Positions 8,505 through 16,706 of a stretch of 64,000 nt of DNA are shown here, in pieces. Position 1 is the first letter of the stretch, and the number at the start of each line of letters is the position of its first letter. Origin of the DNA: an uncultured Bacteroidales bacterium (GTDB taxonomy: Bacteria > Bacteroidota > Bacteroidia > Bacteroidales > Bacteroidaceae); assembly GCA_902774335.1 (NCBI GenBank), contig CACYHW010000014.1, positions 63,654-127,653 on the forward strand, given 5' to 3'. Both the position numbers and the translations under genes were made by a program. The notes under the pieces are model-generated. The model saw only the letters and a program-made list of their open reading frames with translations. It was not told the DNA's origin and ran no database searches.

Positions 8505-9659
8505 ATGAGAAAGATCCTTTTTGCATCATTAATGACCGTGGCCATATCGGCCCTTATGGGTTGTAAGGAAAAGACAAGAGAAGTGCCGGTCATCCCCGTA
8601 GAGTATTCAGACACCAAAAACTTCCTGGATGTCATGGCCGATAAACGGACATACATTTTTCTGGATGACAAATCTCTGGATGCTACCGTAAGTGAAATAA
8701 ACAAGGTGATGATTGATGACGGTAAACTCTTCATCTCCTATTATGCCGGGACTGGACCTTATAACGAGGACAAAAATATTTCGGTCTTTGATATGGAGGG
8801 TCAGTTCATAAATAAGATCAGCCGTGTAGGACGCGCCCGAAACGAGTATGTCAGACTTGAATCATGGTGCCTTGATACTGACCTCAAACAGGTCATTATC
8901 AATGACGCATTCAATTCACTCAAGCGATTCTCTTATGACAATGAATATGTTTCATCCCTACCCTTGGGTGATTATGACGTTTGGAATGTCATGTACGTAA
9001 ACGGACACGTTTATGGTGGCATGCTGATGCCCAACGATAAGGCCGATGACATAGTAGAGATTAATGATGACGGTACTGTTATACCCCTGTTGCCGTTCAG
9101 AGGCTTATATGATGATAATTTATCTATGGGAGGCGGAATAGGCAGTTCGCGACAGTATATGGCCAATGATCTCAAGGAATTCTACCATTTGCGTCTGTTT
9201 GATAATATCCTTTACGAGATAGATGGTGACAAAGCCGATACATGCAAAATGTTTGACTTTATGATTCCCGCCGTGAATAAAGAGGTTGATTTCTTAAATA
9301 CAGAGATGCTTGATTATCGGCCCAGTTATACAATGGAGAACGGCAGTTATTTTTTATTTGAGACTAACGAAACAGATGAACGAGGTGCAATTAATGCCTT
9401 TCAATACTATGTATATGACAAGTCAGATGAAAAGTGCACCCGTTACAGAGCCGAAATCGACAAGGATTACGCAAACATCATTATTAATTTCAAAATAGTG
9501 GGAATTGATAATGATTATGTAATAACAAGAGCGACACCGAGAGGAGCCCAATACATATTGGACAACATCCCTGACAAGATTCCTCAGTCCGACCTGGAGA
9601 TGATGAAGATCCTTGCCACAAGAGACAACGAAGCCATCATTCTGCATCACATCAAATAA
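8505..9659 (+). CDS. 6-bladed beta-propeller lipoprotein (DUF4934-like)
   Basis: A 384-residue secreted lipoprotein. The start was set at ATG 8505 because it gives a clean signal peptide with lipobox (MRKILFASLMTVAISALMGC). An in-frame upstream extension to 8322 would run through the palindromic repeat and lacks protein character. The mature part has repeated strands of the type ISVFDMEGQFINKISRVGRARNEYVRLE, the hallmark of the Bacteroidota 6-bladed propeller family that is often found near regulators and TonB systems. Ligand and partner are unknown. It is monocistronic, with a hairpin 19 nt after the stop. Confidence 0.85.
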   Translation: MRKILFASLMTVAISALMGCKEKTREVPVIPVEYSDTKNFLDVMADKRTYIFLDDKSLDATVSEINKVMIDDGKLFISYYAGTGPYNEDKNISVFDMEGQFINKISRVGRARNEYVRLESWCLDTDLKQVIINDAFNSLKRFSYDNEYVSSLPLGDYDVWNVMYVNGHVYGGMLMPNDKADDIVEINDDGTVIPLLPFRGLYDDNLSMGGGIGSSRQYMANDLKEFYHLRLFDNILYEIDGDKADTCKMFDFMIPAVNKEVDFLNTEMLDYRPSYTMENGSYFLFETNETDERGAINAFQYYVYDKSDEKCTRYRAEIDKDYANIIINFKIVGIDNDYVITRATPRGAQYILDNIPDKIPQSDLEMMKILATRDNEAIILHHIK

Positions 9660-9677
9660 TGCTGATAAACAAAAAAC

Positions 9678-9701
9678 TACCTTTACGTCTAATTAAAGGT
9701 A
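9678..9701. terminator. Putative hairpin terminator between convergent genes
   Basis: TACCTTTA and TAAAGGTA form an 8-bp stem with an 8-nt loop, between the convergent lipoprotein and DUF3667 genes. There is an A-run on one side; the T-run is weak, so this is a moderate call. Confidence 0.45.
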
Positions 9702-9752
9702 TTAACCAATTGTTACATATTGTCCCGCACCCGCAAAGCGGCATTCTATCTA

Positions 9753-10688
9753 TCAAACGAACAAATAGACAGATAACGCAATAATCAAAAGCAAAATCAG
9801 CAAGCCTATAAAAAGCAGGTAATAAATCAGGGTCTTGACTGTGAGCCAGAAACTCTTTCCGTAACTGATGCCGAACAGCTGGTGGTAATCAATCATTATC
9901 AGCAGCGCGCAAAACAGCATCCCTATCTCATTATTCCGGCCAAGCGATAGTATCAGCACAAAGAGCATAAAGAAACTGAACTGACACAGCACGTACGCTG
10001 CAGTGGTGGCCGATGCAGCCCACCCCATTGATTGTTTGCGCAGCACAATACGCATGGCCGGCCATAGCAGCAGGAAAATCTCCAGGAAATACTGTATGCC
10101 CTGACTGCGCAACGCGCTCTCAAATGCGGCCAGCGATGCTTTCTTGGGCGAATCTACGGCCTCGGGATGGCTGTCCAGATGCATCAATATGTCCATCTGC
10201 TCCAGATAGGCCATCAGATTATCCGTTTTCAGCTTGATCTCTTGGTTAATCTCTGCCATTTCAACCGAATCCACATTCGAGAAATCCAGATTGATAATTG
10301 CCCCGGAAGACAAAACAGAGTCCGAATCAATACTGTATTCCGATGATTTATCAGTTTTAAACTCCGGATGTGCAATCGATGAAACCAAAGAGAAGAATGC
10401 GTAGAATATTATGAGCGATGTAAGCGGTGCCAGATAAAGGTCATGCTTACCTTTTATATAATCGCGTATCATGTAACCCGGGCGCAGCATCAGATGCACG
10501 AACGTACGCTTGGCGTCATCATTCAAAAAAGGAATGCTGTCAAACGCACCGCGATAAAAACCCTTTACGCCATCCTCGGGCGCATCATTGGCCACAGTCC
10601 ACTCTGATTTCCATGGATTGTAACCCAGCACCTGCCATATCCGGAACGCCCGGAGCCTCACTTTGATACTGTGTCTCTTACCTTTCAT
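9753..10688 (-). CDS. DUF3667-like integral membrane protein
   Basis: A 311-residue protein. The N-terminal cytoplasmic part contains the family-like segment LRPGYMIRDYIKGKHDLYLAP before the first helix. The remainder has about five membrane segments, the last at the very C-terminus (LLFIGLLILLLIIALSVYLFV). The cysteine-rich zinc ribbon that usually opens DUF3667 proteins is missing, so this is a short variant. A TTG 12 nt upstream is an alternative start but lies inside the promoter box; ATG 10688 is preferred. Function unknown. It is divergent from the 10839 gene. Confidence 0.75.
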   Translation of the reverse strand: MKGKRHSIKVRLRAFRIWQVLGYNPWKSEWTVANDAPEDGVKGFYRGAFDSIPFLNDDAKRTFVHLMLRPGYMIRDYIKGKHDLYLAPLTSLIIFYAFFSLVSSIAHPEFKTDKSSEYSIDSDSVLSSGAIINLDFSNVDSVEMAEINQEIKLKTDNLMAYLEQMDILMHLDSHPEAVDSPKKASLAAFESALRSQGIQYFLEIFLLLWPAMRIVLRKQSMGWAASATTAAYVLCQFSFFMLFVLILSLGRNNEIGMLFCALLIMIDYHQLFGISYGKSFWLTVKTLIYYLLFIGLLILLLIIALSVYLFV

Positions 10689-10697
10689 AACCGCCTG

Positions 10698-10705
10698 CAA
10701 AAGTA
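10698..10705 (-). promoter_or_regulatory. Promoter -7 box for the DUF3667-like gene
   Basis: TACTTTTG on the minus strand lies only 9 nt before the ATG at 10688, so the transcript would start within a few bases of the start codon (near-leaderless). Confidence 0.5.
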
Positions 10706-10791
10706 AAGATTATTAACCACACTTTTTTGGCTGAAAATGATAAATGTCACATTTTTGCCGAACCTTTTCCCTGTTTGCGTGTATGCATTCG

Positions 10792-10803
10792 TGAAGCGCT
10801 TCA
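10792..10803. promoter_or_regulatory. Perfect 12-bp palindrome, candidate operator
   Basis: TGAAGCGCTTCA is a perfect palindrome with a central CG, the general form of LacI/GalR-type operators. It lies 35 bp upstream of the 10839 gene in the divergent intergenic region. No cognate regulator is present in the window. Confidence 0.4.
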
Positions 10804-10838
10804 AAAAAAAGAAAGTGTAACAGATCAAATTAACTGAA

Positions 10839-12026
10839 ATGAACAGAAAAGTGTTTTCAATGATAATGCTGGCTGCCTTTTTAACGGCCGATGCATATGC
10901 AACAACCGATAAGACCGAAACCGCAAACAAGCCCGAACAGATTGTATCATTTGTCAAGACCAAACATGATGCAGCGTGGTATTCAAACCAGGCCCGTTTA
11001 TGGGAGGCCCAGGTCACACTGACGCCCGATAATGACGATGCGTGGATAAACTGGTTCCACGCCACTCGATACAGACTGATGTTTGAGAGCGAGGATGAAA
11101 GTTTTGATGAAGCACCACTTGCAGAGATTGCCGCAAAAGTCCGTAAAGAGCGCCCCGAAAGTTACGCCCGCTATTGTCTGGACTACTACTGCAATATGTG
11201 GCTCAAAGAGTCTGAGAACCAGGATGACAACATGGAGAAAGCCATAAGGATGCGTCCGGACAACGCATATATGTTTAAGGATTATGTAGTCTATCTGTTA
11301 AACAACGGCAAGACCGACCTTATGGCCGATATCCTTAAGCGATGGTATAATACCGGAGAATACTCCTACAGCCTGCTATCGTATGCATATAATCAGTTGG
11401 CGGGTATGGAACGCAACGGTATCATATTTGTAAACGGTGATACTCCTACATTCTCATCTCTGATGGTGCAGTACGGAAAGGACCTGTTTACGGACAGGAT
11501 GGTGATATGCGTAGGACTCCTTTATTCGCCCGATTATCTCAAGAACATTTGCAGCCAGCTGGGTATCAGCCAGATAGAAGGCCCCACAGACTGGACCGAG
11601 CAGGGGCTCAGGACCTGGGAGGAGAATCTCTACCTCACAGTAGCCCGTGAGACCGGACGCCCCATTTACTTCTCTACCCTGATGGATCACCTTCCTTTCA
11701 CAGACAAACTGTACTCTGAAGGACTGGTCTATAAATACAGCCCCAGACGCTATGACAACCTATCCGTAAAACGCAGGAATTTTGAGGAGGTATATCTCAC
11801 TGATTATCTGTACGAGACATTCACCCCTGAGACATATGAGGCATCGGCCTACAAACTGAATCTCAACTATATTCCCTGTTTCAAGTCTCTACTGGAATAC
11901 TACAAGGAGAATGGTGAAAAACGCCAGATGCGCAGGCTTTACGGTCTGATGAAACGTGTAGTAGCCCGAACTGAAAACATAACCGACCAGGAACGTAAAC
12001 GCTATTACGATGAGATTGACCGCTGA
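10839..12026 (+). CDS. Secreted helical protein resembling the DUF2723 C-terminal region
   Basis: A 395-residue protein with a signal peptide (MNRKVFSMIMLAAFLTADAYA). The body is helical and TPR-like (LWEAQVTLTPDNDDAWINWFHATRYR; KAIRMRPDNAYMFKDYVVYL). The middle, FVNGDTPTFSSLMVQYGKDL, and the later segment GRPIYFSTLMDHLPF resemble the soluble C-terminal part of DUF2723 proteins (NGDNDTFPL... and RPIYF...); the family's membrane part is absent. The gene overlaps the ECF sigma gene by 17 nt, so the two are translationally coupled; it may be the signal-sensing partner of the sigma system. Function not established. Confidence 0.72.
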   Translation: MNRKVFSMIMLAAFLTADAYATTDKTETANKPEQIVSFVKTKHDAAWYSNQARLWEAQVTLTPDNDDAWINWFHATRYRLMFESEDESFDEAPLAEIAAKVRKERPESYARYCLDYYCNMWLKESENQDDNMEKAIRMRPDNAYMFKDYVVYLLNNGKTDLMADILKRWYNTGEYSYSLLSYAYNQLAGMERNGIIFVNGDTPTFSSLMVQYGKDLFTDRMVICVGLLYSPDYLKNICSQLGISQIEGPTDWTEQGLRTWEENLYLTVARETGRPIYFSTLMDHLPFTDKLYSEGLVYKYSPRRYDNLSVKRRNFEEVYLTDYLYETFTPETYEASAYKLNLNYIPCFKSLLEYYKENGEKRQMRRLYGLMKRVVARTENITDQERKRYYDEIDR

Positions 12027-12516
12027 AACGTTCCGCACCCTCTACCTTGAGCACGGCCCACGTGCCCAAGGTTTCTTCCTGAGGATGACCGGCTATGACC
12101 GGGAATTGGCCCGGGACCTCACGCAGGACCTGTTCATGCGGTTATGGGCATCCAGAGAAAGCTACGATACCGGAAGGCCGTTCCGCACCTGGATGTTCTC
12201 CATAGCGTACAACATGCTTAAGAACGAGTACCGCCGCCGCATGAACGTTATGGAATATGTGGAAAACGCCTCAAAGGAGGAGCCCATAACAGACACTGAC
12301 CATCTGGAACAGGAGCAGCGCGACCAGATGCTGCGCAGTGCCATCGGCCGTCTTCCTGAGCCACAAAAAGTGGTGCTCCTTTTAAGATATGAGGAAGAAC
12401 TGCCTCTCGCAGAGATTGCACAGGTGTGCAACATACCGGAAGGCACAGTAAAATCACGTCTGTTCAGCGCGCTGACAGCTGTGCGTGAATATTGCAAAAA
12501 CAATGAAAATCAATAA
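12010..12516 (+). CDS. ECF-type RNA polymerase sigma factor
   Basis: A 168-residue sigma-70 family extracytoplasmic-function factor. Region 2 runs from about residue 8 to 75 (LTQDLFMRLW, PFRTWMFSIAYNMLKNEYRRR), and region 4 from about 105 to 160 (LPEPQKVVLLLRYEEELPLAEIAQVCNIPEGTVKSRLFSAL). Region 3 is absent, as expected. It starts inside the 3' end of the preceding secreted-protein gene and is followed 1-2 nt later by a small single-helix protein, the usual arrangement for a sigma/anti-sigma pair. Confidence 0.95.
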   Translation: MRLTAETFRTLYLEHGPRAQGFFLRMTGYDRELARDLTQDLFMRLWASRESYDTGRPFRTWMFSIAYNMLKNEYRRRMNVMEYVENASKEEPITDTDHLEQEQRDQMLRSAIGRLPEPQKVVLLLRYEEELPLAEIAQVCNIPEGTVKSRLFSALTAVREYCKNNENQ

Positions 12517-12517
12517 T

Positions 12518-12832
12518 ATGGACAAACTGAAAGAACTTGAGAAAGAGAGTCAGGAACTGCTCTCCTCAATCAAATCAATGGCCGACAAGGAGAATATGGA
12601 GATGCCCCTGCCCTCACTGGATATCACAGAGAACGAGCCCAAACTGCTGCTTCGCCGCATACCCTCATGGGTTGCAGTGGCAGCCATGCTCGCGGGCATC
12701 GTCATCGGCTTTGCTATGCCAAAACAAGGCAGCGCTGACAATAACGGCGATACCGCATTCAATTACGCCGACACCTGCCGCAGCATAGCTCAGGACGACG
12801 TAAACCTGTCTCTGCTCATCACTTCACTCTGA
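12518..12832 (+). CDS. Putative anti-sigma factor, single-pass membrane protein
   Basis: About 104 residues. A charged N-terminal helix (MDKLKELEKESQELL) is followed by a cytoplasmic linker, one transmembrane segment (VAVAAMLAGIVIGFAMP) at about residues 48-64, and a short periplasmic tail. ATG 12503, overlapping the sigma stop, is an alternative start. Size, topology and position directly behind an ECF sigma gene suggest an anti-sigma factor, but no zinc-binding anti-sigma motif is visible. Confidence 0.65.
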   Translation: MDKLKELEKESQELLSSIKSMADKENMEMPLPSLDITENEPKLLLRRIPSWVAVAAMLAGIVIGFAMPKQGSADNNGDTAFNYADTCRSIAQDDVNLSLLITSL

Positions 12833-12881
12833 CCATTGCAAAAAAAACGCTGTGAGAGCGTACCAAATCGGATTTTTGCAG

Positions 12882-12889
12882 TATCTTTG
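12882..12889 (+). promoter_or_regulatory. rho promoter -7 box and long leader
   Basis: TATCTTTG, in the context TTGCAG before it, lies 135 nt upstream of the rho ATG. The intervening ~130-nt leader (12894-13024) contains no convincing open frame of its own. Rho leaders are known sites of autoregulation in other bacteria, so this one may be too. Confidence 0.55.
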
Positions 12890-13024
12890 TAACCGCAAGC
12901 CGCAGTACAGTCCTAATCAAGGAACTCCGAAAGCGGCAATCAATCCGATTTTTCATTAAACATACCTTACGTAATATCAGTGTGCCCGTAGTGCGCCATG
13001 GTATTGCCAAGGTTCAATAAAACA

Positions 13025-15013
13025 ATGTTTGACATACTGCAATTAAAGAGCAAGAGTCTGGAAGAGCTCCAGGCCATTGCAAAAGAGATGGGCATCAAGG
13101 CCAAGGATGACAAGAACCAGCTGGTTTATGACATTCTGGATGAGCAGGCTATATCAGCCTCCAAGAACAAGCCCGAAAAGGAGCGCCGCGACCGCAAGAA
13201 GGTAACCCGCAAGAGCGACTCCGAGAAAGTCTATACCGCCGATGAGAACGGCAAGGCCAAATCTGTAGAAAAGAAAAAGAACAATGCTCCCAAGCCTGAG
13301 CCCAAGGAGGTAAAGGAGGCCGATAAGCCTCAGACCGCAACCGATGAGAAGCCCCAGCAGGAAGCTGCACAGCAGCCTGCAGCACAGGGCAAGAAAAAAC
13401 GCGGCCGCCAGAACAACAACAATAATAATAAGGAAAAAGCACCCGAGCAGGAAGCTGCTCAGCAGCAGCCCGCACAGGAGCCTGTACAGGAGCAGCCTGC
13501 AACAGCAGCAAGTGAGACCGCCAGGAAGGAGGAACTCCCCCAGCCCGCACTGCAGGCAGGCCAGCAGAAGCGCCGCGGTCGTCCCCGCAAGCAGCAGGTT
13601 GAGGTACCTCTGCCCGAGATTGATGATGAGAATGTAACCATGCCGGTTACTGACGCTTACGAGCAGGAGGAAGAGCCTGTTGTCCGTCAGGTTTCAGAGC
13701 CTGCAGTCCAGTTGGATCAGCCCGTACAGGCCGATGTCCAGGAGATGCCCGAGCAGCCCCGTCAGGAGCAGTTTCGCGGTGAGCAGCCCTACCAGCAGAA
13801 CGGTCAGCGCCAGCAGAACAATCAGAACGGCCAGCACCAGCAGAACCAGCAGAATCAGAACCGCCGTCAGATGCAGGAGGAGCGCATGTACGATTTCGGT
13901 GATGTACTTAAAGGTGAAGGCGTGCTTGAGATAATGCCCGATAACTACGGATTCCTGCGTTCATCGGACTACAACTATCTGGCATCACCTGATGACATAT
14001 ATGTATCACAGTCACAGATCAAGCTCTTCGGCCTTAAGACCGGCGATGTTGTGGAGGGAGTTATCCGTCCGCCGCGTGAGGGTGAGAAGTATTTCCCTCT
14101 GGTAAAGGTATTCCGCATAAACGGTCTGGAGCCCTCTGTAGCACGTGACCGCGTTCCGTTTGAGCATCTCACCCCGTTGTTCCCGGATGAGAAGTTCACC
14201 CTGTGCAACGGCAAGAACGATAACCTGTCGGCCCGCGTGGTTGATATGTTCGCCCCCATAGGTAAGGGACAGCGCGCCCTGATAGTGGCCCAGCCCAAGA
14301 CCGGTAAGACAATACTGCTCAAGGATATAGCAAACTCAATTGCTGCAAACCATCCTGAGGCATACATGATAATGCTGCTCATCGATGAGCGCCCTGAGGA
14401 GGTTACCGATATGGCCCGCAGCGTAAAGGCCGAGGTCATTGCATCAACATTTGATGAGCCCGCCGAGCATCACGTAAAGATTGCCAGCATCGTAATCGAG
14501 AAGGCCAAGCGCATGGTTGAGTGCGGACATGATGTAGTGATATTCCTTGATTCTATAACCCGTCTGGCACGAGCTTACAACACCGTAGCCCCTGCATCAG
14601 GCAAGGTACTCTCAGGTGGTGTCGATGCCAACGCACTGCACAAGCCCAAGAGGTTCTTTGGTGCCGCCCGTAACATTGAGAACGGTGGATCACTCACAAT
14701 TGTGGCAACCGCCCTTATCGATACCGGCTCCAAGATGGATGAGGTTATCTTTGAGGAGTTCAAGGGTACCGGCAACATGGAGCTCCAGCTGGACCGCAAC
14801 CTGAGCAACAAGCGTATCTTCCCGGCCGTGAACATCGTGGCATCAAGCACACGCCGCGACGACCTGCTGCTTGACCAGACCACCCTGGACCGCATGTGGA
14901 TACTGCGCAAGTACCTTAGCGACATGAATCCCATTGAGGCCATGGAGTTTGTCAAGTCCCGACTTGAGAACACGCAAGATAACGCGGAGTTCCTGGCCAG
15001 CATGAATTCATAA
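13025..15013 (+). CDS. rho: Transcription termination factor Rho with large disordered insertion
   Basis: A 662-residue Rho, about 240 longer than the Escherichia coli protein (419). The start ATG 13025 gives [23 protein letters not shown], the canonical N-terminal domain; an upstream GTG/ATG extension adds nothing conserved. Residues ~43-286 (13151-13883) are low complexity, first Lys/Glu/Ala-Gln rich, later Gln/Asn/Arg rich, with an AT-hook-like KRRGRPRKQ and a related KKKRGRQ. The RNA-binding cold-shock domain follows ([21 protein letters not shown]), then the ATPase with Walker A QPKTGKT, Walker [12 protein letters not shown]-loop and R-loop. It forms a hexameric RNA helicase that ends transcription. 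A strong terminator follows directly. Confidence 0.97.
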   Translation: MFDILQLKSKSLEELQAIAKEMGIKAKDDKNQLVYDILDEQAISASKNKPEKERRDRKKVTRKSDSEKVYTADENGKAKSVEKKKNNAPKPEPKEVKEADKPQTATDEKPQQEAAQQPAAQGKKKRGRQNNNNNNKEKAPEQEAAQQQPAQEPVQEQPATAASETARKEELPQPALQAGQQKRRGRPRKQQVEVPLPEIDDENVTMPVTDAYEQEEEPVVRQVSEPAVQLDQPVQADVQEMPEQPRQEQFRGEQPYQQNGQRQQNNQNGQHQQNQQNQNRRQMQEERMYDFGDVLKGEGVLEIMPDNYGFLRSSDYNYLASPDDIYVSQSQIKLFGLKTGDVVEGVIRPPREGEKYFPLVKVFRINGLEPSVARDRVPFEHLTPLFPDEKFTLCNGKNDNLSARVVDMFAPIGKGQRALIVAQPKTGKTILLKDIANSIAANHPEAYMIMLLIDERPEEVTDMARSVKAEVIASTFDEPAEHHVKIASIVIEKAKRMVECGHDVVIFLDSITRLARAYNTVAPASGKVLSGGVDANALHKPKRFFGAARNIENGGSLTIVATALIDTGSKMDEVIFEEFKGTGNMELQLDRNLSNKRIFPAVNIVASSTRRDDLLLDQTTLDRMWILRKYLSDMNPIEAMEFVKSRLENTQDNAEFLASMNS

Positions 15014-15048
15014 AAAAAAATCCCGCTCGGTTGGAGCGGGATTTTTTA
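15014..15048. terminator. Strong bidirectional terminator
   Basis: TCCCGCTC / GAGCGGGA stem, extended by A/T pairs to 14 bp (15015-15028 with 15034-15047), loop of 5, flanked by A- and T-runs. It serves rho (plus) and the DUF3127 gene (minus). Confidence 0.92.
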
Positions 15049-15049
15049 T

Positions 15050-15433
15050 TTAGAACGGTAAGTCGTCTTTCTCATTGCTGGGTGCGAAGGGATCCGGTGC
15101 TGCGGATGCGGCGGGAGCGGCATCGACGTAGGGCTGAGCTGCGGGAGCCGCACCGTTTACGTCGTGGCTTACACGCCATGCACGGATATCGTTGTACCAG
15201 CGGCCGTTGAACTCGCGTGCGTTTATATCAAAGCTTACCACTACCTCATCACCTATATTGATGGCGGCCTGCTGTATCTTGTCCTCACCGAAGATGCTGA
15301 ACATCATCTTCTTGGGATACTGCTCACCGATGGTTTCCAATACGTATTCCTGTATTTTCCAAGGATTTCCTGAACTCTTGGCCACACCTGAGCGGGGCTC
15401 AAGCACAGCGATAATTTTACCTGTTATGTCCAT
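15050..15433 (-). CDS. DUF3127 protein, OB-fold-like with SSB-type acidic tail
   Basis: A 127-residue protein. Residues 1-90 match DUF3127 (MDITGKIIAVLEPRSGVAKSSG, then a KIQEYVLET strand and NIGDEVVVSFDINAREFNGRWYNDIRAWRV), which looks like an OB fold. A low-complexity Ala/Pro linker (residues ~95-118) leads to the C-terminus EKDDLPF. That layout, OB domain plus flexible linker plus acidic DDLPF tip, copies single-stranded DNA-binding protein. A nucleic-acid-binding role with tip-mediated partner recruitment is therefore plausible but not shown. It lies divergent from dnaN, 148 bp away. Confidence 0.85.
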   Translation of the reverse strand: MDITGKIIAVLEPRSGVAKSSGNPWKIQEYVLETIGEQYPKKMMFSIFGEDKIQQAAINIGDEVVVSFDINAREFNGRWYNDIRAWRVSHDVNGAAPAAQPYVDAAPAASAAPDPFAPSNEKDDLPF

Positions 15434-15535
15434 TTCAAAACTTTTTATTTTAATGTATGCGCGAAATTAAGACTTTTCCCTTTTTATGCACATATTTTTA
15501 CGTTCTATTTTTTCCACAATACCATTACTTTTCCC

Positions 15536-15543
15536 TATCTTTG
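15536..15543 (+). promoter_or_regulatory. Promoter -7 box for the dnaN operon
   Basis: TATCTTTG lies 38 nt before the dnaN ATG and fits TAnnTTTG. It would drive the five-gene dnaN-to-rlmB operon. Confidence 0.65.
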
Positions 15544-15581
15544 TGAGACGCACGCATGATAAATAACAAAACATACTATAT

Positions 15582-16706
15582 ATGAATTTTACAGTATCAA
15601 GTTCAGCGCTGTCAAGCCGTTTATCGGCTATCAGCCGCGTTATCAACCCTAAAGCCATCTACCCTATTCTTGAGGATTTCCTGTTTCGCATTGAGAGCGG
15701 CAAGCTCACCGTTACCGCCGCCGACAACGACACCACACTCGAAACAAGCATAGACATTGTCGAGGCCGACAAGGACGGTCAGATTGCCCTTCCCGCCAAG
15801 ACTCTTCTGGACGCTCTCAAGGAGATACCCGAGCAGCCGCTCAAGTTCATTGTCAACGACAGCAGTTACGAGGTAAGCGTTAAGTACCAGAACGGTGAGT
15901 ACAAGATGGTTGGTCAGAACGCCGACGAGTACCCCACTCCCGCTGTTCTCAAGGAGGATGCAGTTTCAATCAGCATTCCCGCTCAGATACTGTCCGACGG
16001 TCTGGCACGCACAATCTTCGCCACAGCCGATGATGAGCTCCGCCCCGTTATGAACGGCATATTCTTTGACATCAACGAGGAGGGCGCCACATTCGTTGCT
16101 TCCGACGGCCACAAGCTGGTATGCAACCGCAACAGCACGGTTCACGCCGACGGCAAGTCATCATTCATACTGCCCAAAAAGCCGGCCTCACTCTTCCGCT
16201 CACTCATAAGCAAGGAGGCAGAAAGCATAACAATAGAGTTCGACAGCCGCATAGCACGTTTCTCACTGCCTGAGTTCCGCATGGTATGCCGCCTGATCGA
16301 CGGCCGTTATCCCAACTACGGATCGGTTATCCCGCAGAACAACCCGCACCGCCTTATGGTGGACCGTCAGTCACTGCTCACAGCCCTGCGCCGCGTATCA
16401 GTGTTCTCACCTGCCAGCAGCGGTCTTGTAAAACTGCATATCGAAAAGGACAACGTGGACATATCGGCCCAGGATATCGATTTCTCAACCTCCGCCAAGG
16501 AGTCAATGGCATGCCAGTACGAGGGTGCAGCCATGAGCATAGGTTTCAAGGCTGCGTTCCTGATTGACATCCTGAACAACATACCCAGCCAGGAGATCAC
16601 CGTACAGCTGGCCGATCCTTCACGCGCCGGAGTGATTGTTCCCTCCGAGCAGGCCGATGGTGAGAATCTGCTTATGCTCCTAATGCCAATGGTTCTGAAC
16701 GACTGA
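15582..16706 (+). CDS. dnaN: DNA polymerase III beta sliding clamp
   Basis: A 374-residue beta clamp, the normal size, made of three repeated clamp domains (starting near residues 1, 130 and 250). Typical segments are visible: NPKAIYPILEDFLFRIESGKLTVTAADNDTTLE, FVASDGHKLVCNRN, LPEFRMVCRLIDGRYPNYGSVIP and, at the end, LLMLLMPMVLND. The clamp tethers polymerase to DNA. It opens a tightly packed operon: its TGA overlaps the ATG of the exonuclease gene. Confidence 0.98.
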   Translation: MNFTVSSSALSSRLSAISRVINPKAIYPILEDFLFRIESGKLTVTAADNDTTLETSIDIVEADKDGQIALPAKTLLDALKEIPEQPLKFIVNDSSYEVSVKYQNGEYKMVGQNADEYPTPAVLKEDAVSISIPAQILSDGLARTIFATADDELRPVMNGIFFDINEEGATFVASDGHKLVCNRNSTVHADGKSSFILPKKPASLFRSLISKEAESITIEFDSRIARFSLPEFRMVCRLIDGRYPNYGSVIPQNNPHRLMVDRQSLLTALRRVSVFSPASSGLVKLHIEKDNVDISAQDIDFSTSAKESMACQYEGAAMSIGFKAAFLIDILNNIPSQEITVQLADPSRAGVIVPSEQADGENLLMLLMPMVLND

